A stretch of 64,000 nucleotides of DNA from Novipirellula herctigrandis (GTDB lineage Bacteria > Planctomycetota > Planctomycetia > Pirellulales > Pirellulaceae): assembly GCA_007859835.1 (NCBI GenBank), contig SJPJ01000001.1, positions 6,041,375 through 6,105,374 of the forward strand. The letters are read 5' to 3'. Positions 45,363 through 54,133 of the stretch are shown here, one piece after another; within the stretch, counting starts at the first letter, position 1, and each line of letters opens with the position of its first letter. The position numbers were made by a program, and so were the translations under genes. The notes beneath the pieces are model-generated. The model saw only the letters and a list, made by a program, of their open reading frames with translations. It was not told the origin of the DNA and did not search any database.

Positions 45363-45767
45363 ATGGGCCATGAATCGCCAATTTTTCAAAACGGAGCGAC
45401 TCATTCGATCGATTTCCGAGTCGAATATCACGAAACGGATGGCCAGGGACACGTCCATCACTCTAAATACGCAAGCTTTTTTGAGCGTGGTCGGGTGGAG
45501 ATGCTCCGTTCGGCGGGCCTGAGCTATAAACGCCTCGAAGAGGCTGGCTTCATGCTGGTGGTAACCGAGATCAACGTCAAGTACTACGCTCCGGCCAGTT
45601 TCGATGACCTTCTGACCCAGACGACCGAATTGACGGGCTTTCGAAAAGTTCGGTTGTATCACCATTACCGGATTGAACGGGACGGCCAATTGATCGCCGA
45701 AGGGACCACCACGATCGCATGTGTCGACCGAAATGGACAACCACGCCGGTTGCCAAGCCATTGGTAG
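45363..45767 (+). CDS. Acyl-CoA thioesterase, YbgC / 4-hydroxybenzoyl-CoA type
   Basis: An upstream in-frame ATG is at 45339; ATG 45363 gives 134 residues. The hotdog-fold motif appears as EYHETDGQGHVHHSKYASFF, where the expected Asp of YxDTD is Glu, and FERGRVEMLR follows. The end TTIACVDRNGQPRRLPSHW is typical of the family. It hydrolyses acyl-CoA or related thioesters; in many bacteria it is linked to the Tol-Pal envelope system, but no tol gene is nearby. It is divergent from the ACT gene. Confidence 0.82.
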   Translation: MGHESPIFQNGATHSIDFRVEYHETDGQGHVHHSKYASFFERGRVEMLRSAGLSYKRLEEAGFMLVVTEINVKYYAPASFDDLLTQTTELTGFRKVRLYHHYRIERDGQLIAEGTTTIACVDRNGQPRRLPSHW

Positions 45768-45950
45768 CGACGATGCCTTGATGCTCAACACGCACAGTCA
45801 TCACAATCGGGATATTTTACCGAGAAGGTGTGTTTTCTTTGTTGAGCAAATCCCGGTTTTTTTGCTTTGTTTGATTTATCGGGTAGGGTTCACTGCAGAG
45901 TCTCGCCGCGGGGGAAATGTGTGTGATGGCTCTGCTCTAATCACTTGACT

Positions 45951-45982
45951 GCCTGTCCTAGCTAACGCCTGTCCTAGCTAAC
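45951..45982. repeat. 16-nt tandem repeat, two copies
   Basis: GCCTGTCCTAGCTAAC occurs twice without error in the gap before the gene at 46013. Confidence 0.85.
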
Positions 45983-46012
45983 TACCCCGCATTCGATGGA
46001 AGACGCGTACCG

Positions 46013-46597
46013 ATGACTGTCGCCACTGCAAATTACAAAGCTGGTCAATCTGGATCTGAAAAGACCTTTGCCGAACACGCAATCGAAAATCGATCGGACG
46101 CTGTCGACAATTCGATGCCACAGAGCTTTTTTCGATGCCCTGTTCCGGAGTCAATTCGCAATGCAAAAATTCGCATTGGTCGCCGCAAGGTTGCAGTGGA
46201 AGTCCAAGAGACGTCCATTGATGGTTTCACGGTTTGTATCAGCTCGAAGAAAGCTCCCAGCATTAAGATCGGGGAAACATGGCAACTCGACTATGACGGT
46301 ACTCGTACCGAAGTGTACCCACAGTGGTTTTTTAGTTCCCCGGATGGGCACGTCCAATTAGGTCTTCGCCGATTGCGGGATTTGACCAAACCTTCGCCAA
46401 TCAAGTCGTCCTGGTTTGGTAGGTCACGACACCGGCATATTCACGACAATAACAGCGCTGTGATAATGTTTGGCGGATTGCTGTTAGCATTTGTTGCGGT
46501 GCTCGCCTCGCCCGGTATTGGCGACAAACTTGGAACCTCACAAAGAATCCAAGCTGGATTCAAGTGGATCATTCAAGGTGTGAATCAGATGTTCTAA
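46013..46597 (+). CDS. PilZ-like protein with C-terminal membrane helix
   Basis: The 194-residue protein begins ATG 46013. A central beta-rich part (about 45-125) resembles a degenerate PilZ-like barrel (KIRIGRRKVAVEVQETSIDG ... PDGHVQLGLRRLRDL), lacking the canonical RxxxR c-di-GMP motif in a form I can confirm. One membrane helix near residues 146-166 (AVIMFGGLLLAFVAVLAS) precedes a short tail. The 3' end overlaps the convergent apt stop by four bases. Function unknown. Confidence 0.6.
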   Translation: MTVATANYKAGQSGSEKTFAEHAIENRSDAVDNSMPQSFFRCPVPESIRNAKIRIGRRKVAVEVQETSIDGFTVCISSKKAPSIKIGETWQLDYDGTRTEVYPQWFFSSPDGHVQLGLRRLRDLTKPSPIKSSWFGRSRHRHIHDNNSAVIMFGGLLLAFVAVLASPGIGDKLGTSQRIQAGFKWIIQGVNQMF

Positions 46598-47166
46598 CCG
46601 GGGAGCCCTGGTTGTTCATTTTGAGCGCTGAGATCGGTTTCCTCGTCATCCGAATCGTAACGAAGAACCGAATGAACTTTGTAGGGATTCAATCGTGGTT
46701 CACCGCCCAGGGGAGCCAAGTGAATCAAAAACGAACATCCGACGATCGCCGCATCGCATTGTTCTAACAATCGGCAACACGCTTCCATCGTGCCACCGGT
46801 GGCCAGTAAGTCATCCACAAGCAAAACGCGTTGTCCTGGTTTGATGCCGTCAACATGGATTTGCAGTTCGTCGGATCCATATTCGAGCTCGTAGGCGAAC
46901 GAGTGTAGATCAAACGGCAATTTGCCTGGTTTGCGAATCGGAACAAAACCGGCTCCAAGCCGAACCGCTAATGGCCCTGCAAAAATAAAACCTCTCGCCT
47001 CCGCAGAAGCGATCACATCTACACCCGAATTCAAGAAGGGCTCAGCCATCGCCTCGATCGATGCAGCAAACGCTTTTGAATCGGCCAGCAAAGGCGTGAT
47101 GTCGCGAAACAGGATGCCTGGTTTGGGATAATCAGGAATGTCGCGGACGTAGTTGCGGAGGTCCAT
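46594..47166 (-). CDS. apt: Adenine phosphoribosyltransferase
   Basis: The frame opens at 47229, but the family begins MDLRNYVRDIPDYPKPG at ATG 47166, giving 190 residues. Motifs are ILFRDITPLL (nucleobase hood), EARGFIFAGPLAVRL, and the PRPP loop VLLVDDLLATGGTMEA. The enzyme salvages adenine to AMP with PRPP. The C-terminal ~20 residues (DSDDEETDLSAQNE) form an acidic tail beyond the usual length. The convergent neighbour overlaps by four bases. Confidence 0.92.
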   Translation of the reverse strand: MDLRNYVRDIPDYPKPGILFRDITPLLADSKAFAASIEAMAEPFLNSGVDVIASAEARGFIFAGPLAVRLGAGFVPIRKPGKLPFDLHSFAYELEYGSDELQIHVDGIKPGQRVLLVDDLLATGGTMEACCRLLEQCDAAIVGCSFLIHLAPLGGEPRLNPYKVHSVLRYDSDDEETDLSAQNEQPGLPG

Positions 47167-47227
47167 GTCGAGTATCGCTTTGCGGGAAGGTAAGGGTGAA
47201 AAAGTGCTATGTTTTTTTCGGCTGACC

Positions 47228-47289
47228 AATGTTTTTCAGGTTGGCCCTAATGTTTTTCTAGGTTGGCCAACGGTTTTTTCAGGTTGGCC
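47228..47289. repeat. Degenerate ~20-nt tandem repeat, three copies
   Basis: AATGTTTTTCAGGTTGGCC recurs three times with small insertions (47228, 47247, 47269), immediately upstream of apt on the minus strand. T-runs within each unit give it a terminator-like look but no stem was found. Confidence 0.75.
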
Positions 47290-47334
47290 AACGCTCGTCC
47301 AGCATACTTATCTAGGTTAAATCAGACTAGCCGT

Positions 47335-48633
47335 TTAGGGAACCTTTGGGGCCGCTGATATCGTTAGGGAATTACGACTCCATATAGCCTTGATGATTCC
47401 TTGGTCACTAATTTGTTCGGCGATCTGTGTGGCCAGCTTTCGAAAGGAGGTTTCTTTTGCCTCTAGCGAAACCATCTTCTCGCAAGCCCTTTTGGCTTCA
47501 GAATCGATCACACATGCCCGCCCTGTTGCGGACGCCAATTTTTCAAAGATCTCGATCGCAGGAGTGTTGAGCAAGTTCAAGGAGACATTGTTGGTGTCGA
47601 GGCTCACCGGTGTTCGGCGATTTTTGTCGCGATGGTTTTTGGCTTGCGTCGTGAAAAATTCATCAATACCCATTCGGTGGGCTGACGCTGTCGCCGTCAC
47701 TTCAAGAAGTCCTCGGTCTGTTTTCGCCGAACTTGACCGGTCCTTGCGTCGGATGACCGCTAACACTTTGGTGCGGTAAGCCCCGAGATCGTATTTTTGT
47801 GCATACCGATTCGATACATCGATCGGTTCGGTCGCCAATCGTTTTGGTAAAGAGGGTGATGCGAACGTCAAATCAAATTGGGCTAATACCAACGCAATCG
47901 CCACAGCAGGATCGATCGATTTCCACCGTTGGGCGGGCCAAAGATCGTGGTCCAATGCTCGATGGGTCGGATTCATCGACGCCGCATCAAAGATGCGTGA
48001 GAGCGAGTCGTTCGGCGTGGTCGCCTCGGACCACTGAACGTCAATCCTCTTCGGCGTTGACCAAACCGATGCCGATTGAACGATCGAACCAATCGAAGTT
48101 GCCGTCGCGTCGACCCACTCCGGACGACCGACCAACACGACGCCCGCAATAGGCATGACGACACACTCTCGGGTTTGGGCAATTTGTTTCATCGCCATGT
48201 AGACCGTCGGCCCCACTTGCCCAGCATCAATCGGAGCGGAATGGTCAACGTGCCGGTCGATCCAAACCGAGGCGTCGGCTTGGTCGGCGAATTCGCGTAT
48301 CGCCAAACCAAACTCCTTGCCGTTAATCACAGCCGTGCTTTGCCCCATCATTCTGGCACATAAAGGGTCCTTTAACGAAATGGCTCCGCTTGGTTGTGCG
48401 GACCGAGGGCGTTGTCCGAAAGTGACTGACGAGGTGCAAAAAATTGCAGTTAGGATGGCAAGATGAGAAAAAAAGTGAATTCTACCTGAGGCGCAATACT
48501 CGCTTCCAAAGTCGGCGTGAACGCTTGGAAAGTTCGCTTTTTGCATAGCTTTCAGGTAGTTTGGGGGACTTGGCGACATTGTGGGGAGCGTCGTCTTGCC
48601 ATGAGTGTCCGACCGAAAAATGTGAGATGACAA
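47335..48633 (-). CDS. Secreted protein of unknown function, secretin-N-like fragments
   Basis: The 432-residue frame carries a likely signal peptide ending near TFGQ (HLAILTAIFCTSSVTFGQ); the true start may be an internal ATG at 48546, since the sequence before it is long and polar. Two repeated segments with the pattern of secretin/STN-type short N-domains occur at about 105-160 and 365-430 (VSLNLLNTPAIEIFEKLASA ... ISDQGIIKAIWSRNSLTIS). No catalytic motif is seen. It is divergent from the HEAT/TPR gene. Planctomycete-specific by appearance. Confidence 0.6.
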   Translation of the reverse strand: MSSHIFRSDTHGKTTLPTMSPSPPNYLKAMQKANFPSVHADFGSEYCASGRIHFFSHLAILTAIFCTSSVTFGQRPRSAQPSGAISLKDPLCARMMGQSTAVINGKEFGLAIREFADQADASVWIDRHVDHSAPIDAGQVGPTVYMAMKQIAQTRECVVMPIAGVVLVGRPEWVDATATSIGSIVQSASVWSTPKRIDVQWSEATTPNDSLSRIFDAASMNPTHRALDHDLWPAQRWKSIDPAVAIALVLAQFDLTFASPSLPKRLATEPIDVSNRYAQKYDLGAYRTKVLAVIRRKDRSSSAKTDRGLLEVTATASAHRMGIDEFFTTQAKNHRDKNRRTPVSLDTNNVSLNLLNTPAIEIFEKLASATGRACVIDSEAKRACEKMVSLEAKETSFRKLATQIAEQISDQGIIKAIWSRNSLTISAAPKVP

Positions 48634-48814
48634 GAAGTCGCAGATTGGTTGGTTGTCGATCGCATTTTCGGCAACTAGACTCGCATTGAACTGAAACGAT
48701 TGTACTTAAAAAAACGTCGTTTTGCGATCTGTAACGACTCGATGCGACAGGATGAGGTGGCCTGGTCGTACGATCATGCGTTGGCGGTTTTGACGACCGT
48801 GATGCGGACCCTCG

Positions 48815-49573
48815 GTGAACGAGATTGCTTGCCGAGCGAATTTGACTGCGTACCATGCACGCGACCGAGATCAGCGATTCACTTTACTTTTGACGGACAT
48901 CCTAGTGACATCTCCTCTTGTACGGACAACACGATTGACGGTCGCCTACCGGCGCTACCTAACCAGTGCGAATTCTCCACAATTTGCTGCCGAGGTGGAC
49001 GAGTATTACTCGGCCGCAACTTTGGCAAGTTTACTTCGACGCAGTGACGTCGAAATGCGACGTGCTGCGGCTCTGTCGCTTGGGATGCTTGGAGACCATA
49101 GCTCGATCGAATCTCTTGGCCAAGCACTTTCGGATTCCGACCGGGGCGTTCGGTTGGCGAGCGATGATTCGTTCCGCGCTCTGTTGGTCCGCGACGCGGC
49201 ACCTCGGCATCACCAACAATTGCTTCAAGTGATGCATTTGAACGATGGTGGCGAATACGCTGCGGCTCTTGCACCAACGATGATCCTTGTGGACCAAGCA
49301 CCGCGTTACAGCGAAGCTCATCACCAGCTGGCAATTTGTTGGCAAGGCTTGGATAATGTGCGACAAGCGGAAACTTCGTTCCGAGCCTGTTTGTGGCATT
49401 GTCGTTATCACTACCTCGCTTGGCAAGGTTTATCGCGGTGCAGGATGATGCAGCGTGATTATGAAGGTGCGATCAGTTCGCTTCGCCACTGTGTCGAGAT
49501 TTGTCCCGACATCGAAAATTCACGGGCCCAGATCCGTGTTCTTGAGCGTCGGCTCCGCCAAACCGACGCTTGA
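48815..49573 (+). CDS. HEAT- and TPR-like repeat protein
   Basis: The 252-residue frame opens with GTG 48815; GTG 48905 is an alternative that drops a poorly conserved 30-residue head. HEAT-like helices (EMRRAAALSLGMLGDHSSIE, SDRGVRLASDDSFRALLVRD) are followed by TPR-like helices (SEAHHQLAICWQGLDNVRQA, YHYLAWQGLSRCRMMQRDYE, GAISSLRHCVEICPDIENSR). No signal peptide or catalytic motif is present, so it is probably a cytoplasmic scaffold. The next gene starts 35 bp later and may be co-transcribed. Confidence 0.72.
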   Translation: MNEIACRANLTAYHARDRDQRFTLLLTDILVTSPLVRTTRLTVAYRRYLTSANSPQFAAEVDEYYSAATLASLLRRSDVEMRRAAALSLGMLGDHSSIESLGQALSDSDRGVRLASDDSFRALLVRDAAPRHHQQLLQVMHLNDGGEYAAALAPTMILVDQAPRYSEAHHQLAICWQGLDNVRQAETSFRACLWHCRYHYLAWQGLSRCRMMQRDYEGAISSLRHCVEICPDIENSRAQIRVLERRLRQTDA

Positions 49574-49608
49574 TAGGAAGCTTTCTGAATGTTGAGATAC
49601 GGCAACCC

Positions 49609-49887
49609 ATGAGATACGACGACACATTGGTCGGTTCGTTGGCAATCCTCTTTTCGATTGTCGCCACAGCCATCGCCATAGGTCCTTGGTCGACACCTTA
49701 TCAGTTGAGAACGATCGGGGCTATCAAAGATCGATTTGGTAAGTCCGCAGCGCGTGGCGTTTGGTTCGCGGTTGCATTGGCTGCATTCGCAGCCGGTATC
49801 ACGATTCTCAGTGGTGCCCGCCCGTCGTACGCACGTCCTGCATCGTCAAGCGTTGCTCCGCGTTCTTCCGTTTCGCCGGCTCACTAA
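49609..49887 (+). CDS. Small two-helix membrane protein
   Basis: The ATG at 49609 gives a 92-residue product. Two membrane helices are visible: VGSLAILFSIVATAIAIG (about 8-25) and GVWFAVALAAFAAGITILSG (about 49-68), with Ser/Pro-rich tail. The start 35 bp after the HEAT/TPR gene suggests co-transcription. No family recognised. Confidence 0.65.
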   Translation: MRYDDTLVGSLAILFSIVATAIAIGPWSTPYQLRTIGAIKDRFGKSAARGVWFAVALAAFAAGITILSGARPSYARPASSSVAPRSSVSPAH

Positions 49888-49947
49888 GTTCGTTCTATTC
49901 GCAATGATCTTGTCATCATCTCATAGCACGGAAGTGGCTAACCACGA

Positions 49948-51063
49948 TCAGGACGTGCCGGGATTGGCGTCTTTCACTGCTTTTTCCATCACGTTGATGG
50001 CCGCGTCGGTGTAGCGTTCGTACTCGTTCCAAAAATGGTTCATTGCGGCTTCGTCAGCGAAGAAGAACATCCGGTTGTGTGTCGGATCTTTTAGTCCCCA
50101 TTCGCGTTTGCCAGGGACGATGCGGCCTTCTTCAAAAAATCGAACGACATCGATTTCGTTGAGCACTGGTGTGTAAGTGACCGGATCAACCAAGAAGGCT
50201 TGCATCGCTTCGTCGTTAGAGAAGAGGTAGAGTTTGCCCAAATGAATGACGCCGAACTCGGGTTTGCCTTCGACCCAGCGATCCTCTTTGATGACTGTCA
50301 CGGCACAATAACCCTCCATCGCCAATTCCGCTTCCCCTGACTTCTCGGTTGTTTTTTCAACTGTAGCGGTTTCCGTGCTGGTGGTTTCTTTTTCGCTCGG
50401 ACTTTGGGCTTCCTTGGAGGCAACGTTCAGACCAGGGTTCGGTGCATCTAAGCTCGGGCTTTCCATTCGCGAACTCGCCAATTGCGCCGTCGCACCACCA
50501 GTGGACGCCGCGGGCATTTGTGGGGGCATTTGGAAAGATGGTGATGTTGGTGCTGGCGAGCCCATTTGGGGTGCTGCTTGCTGGGGAGGTTGTTGCTGAG
50601 CAACCATAGGGGCGTGGCTGTTTGGCGTTCCGGGCGGCATCATGCCCGGGGCTGGTTTGGGTAGGCTGCTTTGCAGCATCGCGACATATCGGTTAGGTGC
50701 TTGTGGGCTGACGCTATGTGATACCGTCTTTCCTTGCGTTGTGACGATCACGTCGGTTGGAAACGCGGTAACCTTAAACATCTTCACCAGCTGAGGATTT
50801 TTGTTCGCGTGAACTTTCACGGCAACAAAATTCTGGTCGATCGCTTCGGCGACATCGGGGGATTGGAAGGAGCCTTTTTCGAGTTTATCGCACCAAACGC
50901 AATTGTCGCTGTAGAAATGCAACAACAGCAACTTGTGCTCTTTTTGGGCTTCCGCATGAGCGGTCCGCAAATTCTCTTGCCAAGTGATTTCGGCCGAGGC
51001 TTCGGTTGCGGTCATTACGCTGAGGACCGCAAAACAGGAAAGGGTTAGGGCTACCTGACGCAT
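49948..51063 (-). CDS. Secreted thioredoxin-like protein with two YHS-like C-terminal modules
   Basis: The frame opens at 51228, but ATG 51063 begins a signal peptide (VALTLSCFAVLSVMTATEASA), giving 371 residues. A thioredoxin-like domain follows with CVWC (HFYSDNCVWCDKLEKGSFQ), the family of periplasmic thiol reductases. A Pro/Gln/Met-rich linker (about 135-215) joins it to two small YHS-like segments (MEGYCAVTVIKEDRWVEGK ... GKLYLFSNDEAMQAFLVDP and RMFFFADEAAMNHFWNEYER). The YHS-like parts may bind metal. It may handle copper or redox repair of envelope proteins. It faces a 17-nt repeat array upstream. Confidence 0.75.
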   Translation of the reverse strand: MRQVALTLSCFAVLSVMTATEASAEITWQENLRTAHAEAQKEHKLLLLHFYSDNCVWCDKLEKGSFQSPDVAEAIDQNFVAVKVHANKNPQLVKMFKVTAFPTDVIVTTQGKTVSHSVSPQAPNRYVAMLQSSLPKPAPGMMPPGTPNSHAPMVAQQQPPQQAAPQMGSPAPTSPSFQMPPQMPAASTGGATAQLASSRMESPSLDAPNPGLNVASKEAQSPSEKETTSTETATVEKTTEKSGEAELAMEGYCAVTVIKEDRWVEGKPEFGVIHLGKLYLFSNDEAMQAFLVDPVTYTPVLNEIDVVRFFEEGRIVPGKREWGLKDPTHNRMFFFADEAAMNHFWNEYERYTDAAINVMEKAVKDANPGTS

Positions 51064-51804
51064 CAAACTTGTCCTAGTGTCTTCGAATACCGTGGGAGGC
51101 AAATTGGGGAGAGAAAAATTCTTCTCGTTCAATCGTTTTCGACTCTCGGGATGGTGTCGCTTGAGGGGAAAGTACAGATTGCGCAAACTTTGACGCCACC
51201 TCAATCTTGGCTCATGTTTTTTTGACATGCCCGCAGGACCGCAAACGCTTCAACTTGGCTGGTTGTGCCAAACATGCGCCCAAATTACCAGCAGTTTGCT
51301 AGCAATTTGTGTTTTTGCTGGTTGCTGCCAAGCCCCCGCCCGATCTCTCGTTGGACAAGCTTGTTCACTCATTCCGGGGGGGGCTTTCGCCGTTTCAGAT
51401 TTTGGTGCACGAGGATCTTTGGTGCACGAGGATCTTTGGTGCACGAGGATCTTTGGTGCATGGGGATCTTTGGTGCACGAGGATCTTTGGTGCACGAGGT
51501 TTACGAACGCTAGAACCCGGTTTCTCGTTTTTTCGTTGCGTTAAAATTCTCGTTGCGTCAAAGAGACGCGCCAAAGATACAAGTGGTGACAAAGAAGGTT
51601 GCGGGTGCAGGCTGTAGTGATCAAACGCTTGCGTCGACATTGTTAATTAGGGATTTTGCTTGCATTGTACTTTTTTTGTCGTAAGTTTCCGCAGCGACTT
51701 GTCTAAGCGAGGTGAGTGGCTCCCTGAAAATTTGATTTAGCACCACACCAACCGAAACCGCGATCCGAAACCCTTCGCGGTGACTCACACGGGGATAATC
51801 CAAC
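51064..51804. other. 741-bp divergent intergenic region with 17-nt repeats
   Basis: It lies between the thioredoxin-like gene (minus) and the gene at 51805 (plus). It holds the 51404-51500 repeat array. Frames across the array change reading frame with each 17-nt unit and are not credible genes. Promoters for both flanking genes are expected. No other feature recognised. Confidence 0.6.
51404..51500 (+). repeat. 17-nt tandem repeat, about 5.7 copies
   Basis: The unit GGTGCACGAGGATCTTT repeats from 51404, with a variant fourth copy (GGTGCATGGGGATCTTT) and a truncated last one. Every full copy contains GAGGAT or GGGGAT with an AC just before (ACGAGGATCT), close to the CsrA consensus. The palindrome GTGCAC also recurs in each. 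It lies 300 bp before the plus-strand gene at 51805. Confidence 0.95.
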
Positions 51805-52974
51805 GTGGCTCAACGAACTCAAAAAACGGTATCCGCAATTGCTGCGATGTTGATTTCAGTTACTGGATCCATCGCCTTGGCTGATTCGACTCGCGTCCAA
51901 ATAGAAACAAGTGAAATAAAGCATCGCGATGCTCAGTCCCGAGGCGACTCCATCGAGCTACAACTCGACGTTCCCGTAGGCCAAAGCCGCATCGCTTTGG
52001 CTGGCGCAAAAGTAACTTTGGTCGATAGTTATGGCGTCGCGAAGAAGTATGTCGCCGACTCGCAGGGCAAAGTGAGGTTTGATGACATCGTCGCAGGCCC
52101 CTATGCGGTTGTTGCTGCGGGCGAGAATGTCTACGGTTCGACGATCCTGTTTATCCAACCGCAATCGAGAGCCAGTCTGCGAATGCCGCTAGCAGCAGTC
52201 AACGTCAAAAAGTTGACTCCTTGGATGGACAAATTCACAAGCCAGTTTTCGCAGAAACATGCCAATCAACTTGGCCATGTAATGTCACAAATCGAAAGGG
52301 AGACTTCCTTTTCTGATCAAGTTCAACTTCGCGAAGGCGGTATTCTCAAAGGTCAATTGGTATCGATTCTTGACCCTACGTCATCGAATGTTTCGCTTGC
52401 TGGTACCGAAGTCGTTTTGACGCAAAAGGGATTGGCTGTAGGAAAGACCTACACCAACGAAGCCGGCGAATTTCTATTCAAAGGTGTTCGTGCCGGAGTT
52501 CATGGTGTCGTTGCTGCTGGGCCGGCGGGTTACGCCACATTTGCCTTCGAAGCAATCGAGGCGGCCGCACTAGCGAATGGCCATGATCCCAAACATCAAC
52601 TCGTTTCTGTGATGACAAACGATATCGCATGGTCCCTTCCGGTCACGTTGGTCCCGCCGACGATGATCCCAGGCGTTGTGGATCCTTTTGGGGCCAGCAT
52701 GACGCAAGTTCCGGCAATGATCGGATCAGAGAACCTCGTTTCAGCTGACTGCTGTGGTCACGGAAACGTCGGCGGTTCCTTCTCCGGCGGCATGGGCGGC
52801 ATGGCTGGCATGGGCGGCAGCGTCGGTGGCGGCGGAATTGCATCGGGCGGTGGGAGTGGAAGTATCGGAGGCCTAGGGCTTCTCGGTGGCATCGCCGCTG
52901 CGATCGCGATCCCTGTCGCAACGAGCAACGATGATGACACCGCAGGGCCAGTCGCATCGCCATCAGGCATCTAG
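51805..52974 (+). CDS. Secreted carboxypeptidase-regulatory-like domain protein with Gly-rich tail
   Basis: The start is GTG 51805 with a weak GGGGAT about 11 bases upstream. The 389-residue product has a signal peptide (AIAAMLISVTGSIALADS, about 11-28). Two Ig-like carboxypeptidase regulatory-like modules follow: VPVGQSRIALAGAKVTLVDS and SSNVSLAGTEVVLTQKGLAV, each with YxVVAAG-like closing strands. The tail is Gly/Ser/Met-rich (GGSFSGGMGGMAGMGG). It could be a cell-surface or matrix protein. It ends just before a strong terminator. Function unknown. Confidence 0.75.
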   Translation: MAQRTQKTVSAIAAMLISVTGSIALADSTRVQIETSEIKHRDAQSRGDSIELQLDVPVGQSRIALAGAKVTLVDSYGVAKKYVADSQGKVRFDDIVAGPYAVVAAGENVYGSTILFIQPQSRASLRMPLAAVNVKKLTPWMDKFTSQFSQKHANQLGHVMSQIERETSFSDQVQLREGGILKGQLVSILDPTSSNVSLAGTEVVLTQKGLAVGKTYTNEAGEFLFKGVRAGVHGVVAAGPAGYATFAFEAIEAAALANGHDPKHQLVSVMTNDIAWSLPVTLVPPTMIPGVVDPFGASMTQVPAMIGSENLVSADCCGHGNVGGSFSGGMGGMAGMGGSVGGGGIASGGGSGSIGGLGLLGGIAAAIAIPVATSNDDDTAGPVASPSGI

Positions 52975-53010
52975 AAATCGCTAGACAAAACCAGTTTTAT
53001 ATGCATTAAG

Positions 53011-53048
53011 AATCGGTGTCACGGTTAAGCGTGACGCCGATTTTTTTT
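53011..53048 (+). terminator. Intrinsic terminator after the gene at 51805
   Basis: AATCGGTGTCACG-GTTAAG-CGTGACGCCGATT forms a 13-bp stem with one G-T pair, followed by eight T. It lies 37 bp after the stop codon. Confidence 0.9.
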
Positions 53049-53173
53049 GCCATCGCTTGACCGGGGCACATCGCTGGATGTCGGGCTGGACAAGTCGCCA
53101 CGGAATAGGCATTCGCTCGTTTCATGATCGTGCGAAACGCTAGCCATTGGTTGTTCGCGCATGCGATAGTGGA

Positions 53174-54133
53174 CTATCGATAATTCGCCTTCGTCCCTGC
53201 GATAGCTTGATCGACGTTTTCGACGTCAATGATTGCCGCGCCGGATTCGACATCGGAGGGCATAATGCCATGCCGCAAATAATGGGTTAGCTGTACCACG
53301 GGATAAAATCCTTGAACATAAGGTTGTTGATCCACGGTGCATCGAATGTGTCCCGATTGAATTAACTCGAGTGTCTTGGGTGACAAGTCGAAGCCAGCCG
53401 CCCAATACTTGCGATTGGCTTGTTCCTCCGAAAAGTTTTCCGCAATCGCGCGGCCTGCTGCCTCCGTGTCGGCTTGGCCGGTTGCCATGACGACATGGAT
53501 CTCAGGGTTCTGACGAAGCGTTTCGGTGATCTTTCGTGCTCCTTCGGCCGCATCGGTGCCAGTGTTAATGACAGTCCATTTGATGTTCTTGGTTTTCAAA
53601 ACATCTTGCTCGCCTCGCAAGCGATTTTCCAAGGACGAAATACCGGGGTCGTGCATGGTCATCAGAACGTGTGATCCTTTGGGGATTTGATCCAATACCG
53701 TTTCCCCCAAATGACGACCTGCCTCATACAGCAGCGGACTGACACAACTCAATCGGGCATTTTCGGTTCCACGGTCATCGGTATTGAAGCCAACGACGGG
53801 AACGCCCACTTGGATTGCCTCGGCAACCACTTGGTCGAATGCTTCGGGGTGAACCAGATTCAATGCGATTCCGTCGTAACCATCCTTGACTGCTTGGCGA
53901 ACCATCTCGGCTTGCTTCGGAAAGTCAACGCCGACGGTTCCGATGAACTCGCTCGACACCCCCAATTGTTCACTGGCGTCTCGCATCCCCTTTTTAACCG
54001 GCTCAAAAAACTTTGCCTCCACAGAACAGGTAATAAAGATCAGCCGAAGCGGCTTTGGCGAATCGGCAGCACACCGGTTCGCAATTCCATGAACGAGAGT
54101 CAGGGTCAATAACGTAAGTACGACGCTTCGCAT
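53174..54133 (-). CDS. Periplasmic sugar-binding protein, orphan
   Basis: The frame opens at 54322, but ATG 54133 begins a signal peptide (SVVLTLLTLTLVHGIANRCAA), giving 319 residues. The mature part is a periplasmic-binding protein of the ribose/xylose type: IFITCSVEAKFFEPVKKGM, DGIALNLVHPEAFDQVV, PVVGFNTDDRGTENARLS and CTVDQQPYVQGFYPVVQL. Such proteins deliver sugars to ABC importers. No permease or ATPase gene is next to it: it faces the gene at 51805 and the gap before 54632. It may act with an unlinked importer or as a sensor. Confidence 0.85.
   Translation of the reverse strand: MRSVVLTLLTLTLVHGIANRCAADSPKPLRLIFITCSVEAKFFEPVKKGMRDASEQLGVSSEFIGTVGVDFPKQAEMVRQAVKDGYDGIALNLVHPEAFDQVVAEAIQVGVPVVGFNTDDRGTENARLSCVSPLLYEAGRHLGETVLDQIPKGSHVLMTMHDPGISSLENRLRGEQDVLKTKNIKWTVINTGTDAAEGARKITETLRQNPEIHVVMATGQADTEAAGRAIAENFSEEQANRKYWAAGFDLSPKTLELIQSGHIRCTVDQQPYVQGFYPVVQLTHYLRHGIMPSDVESGAAIIDVENVDQAIAGTKANYR

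Noticed and set aside
51227-51544. Frames across the 17-nt repeat array
   Set aside because: A 17-nt unit cannot encode a repeating peptide in one frame; open frames on both strands come from the lack of stops in the repeat.
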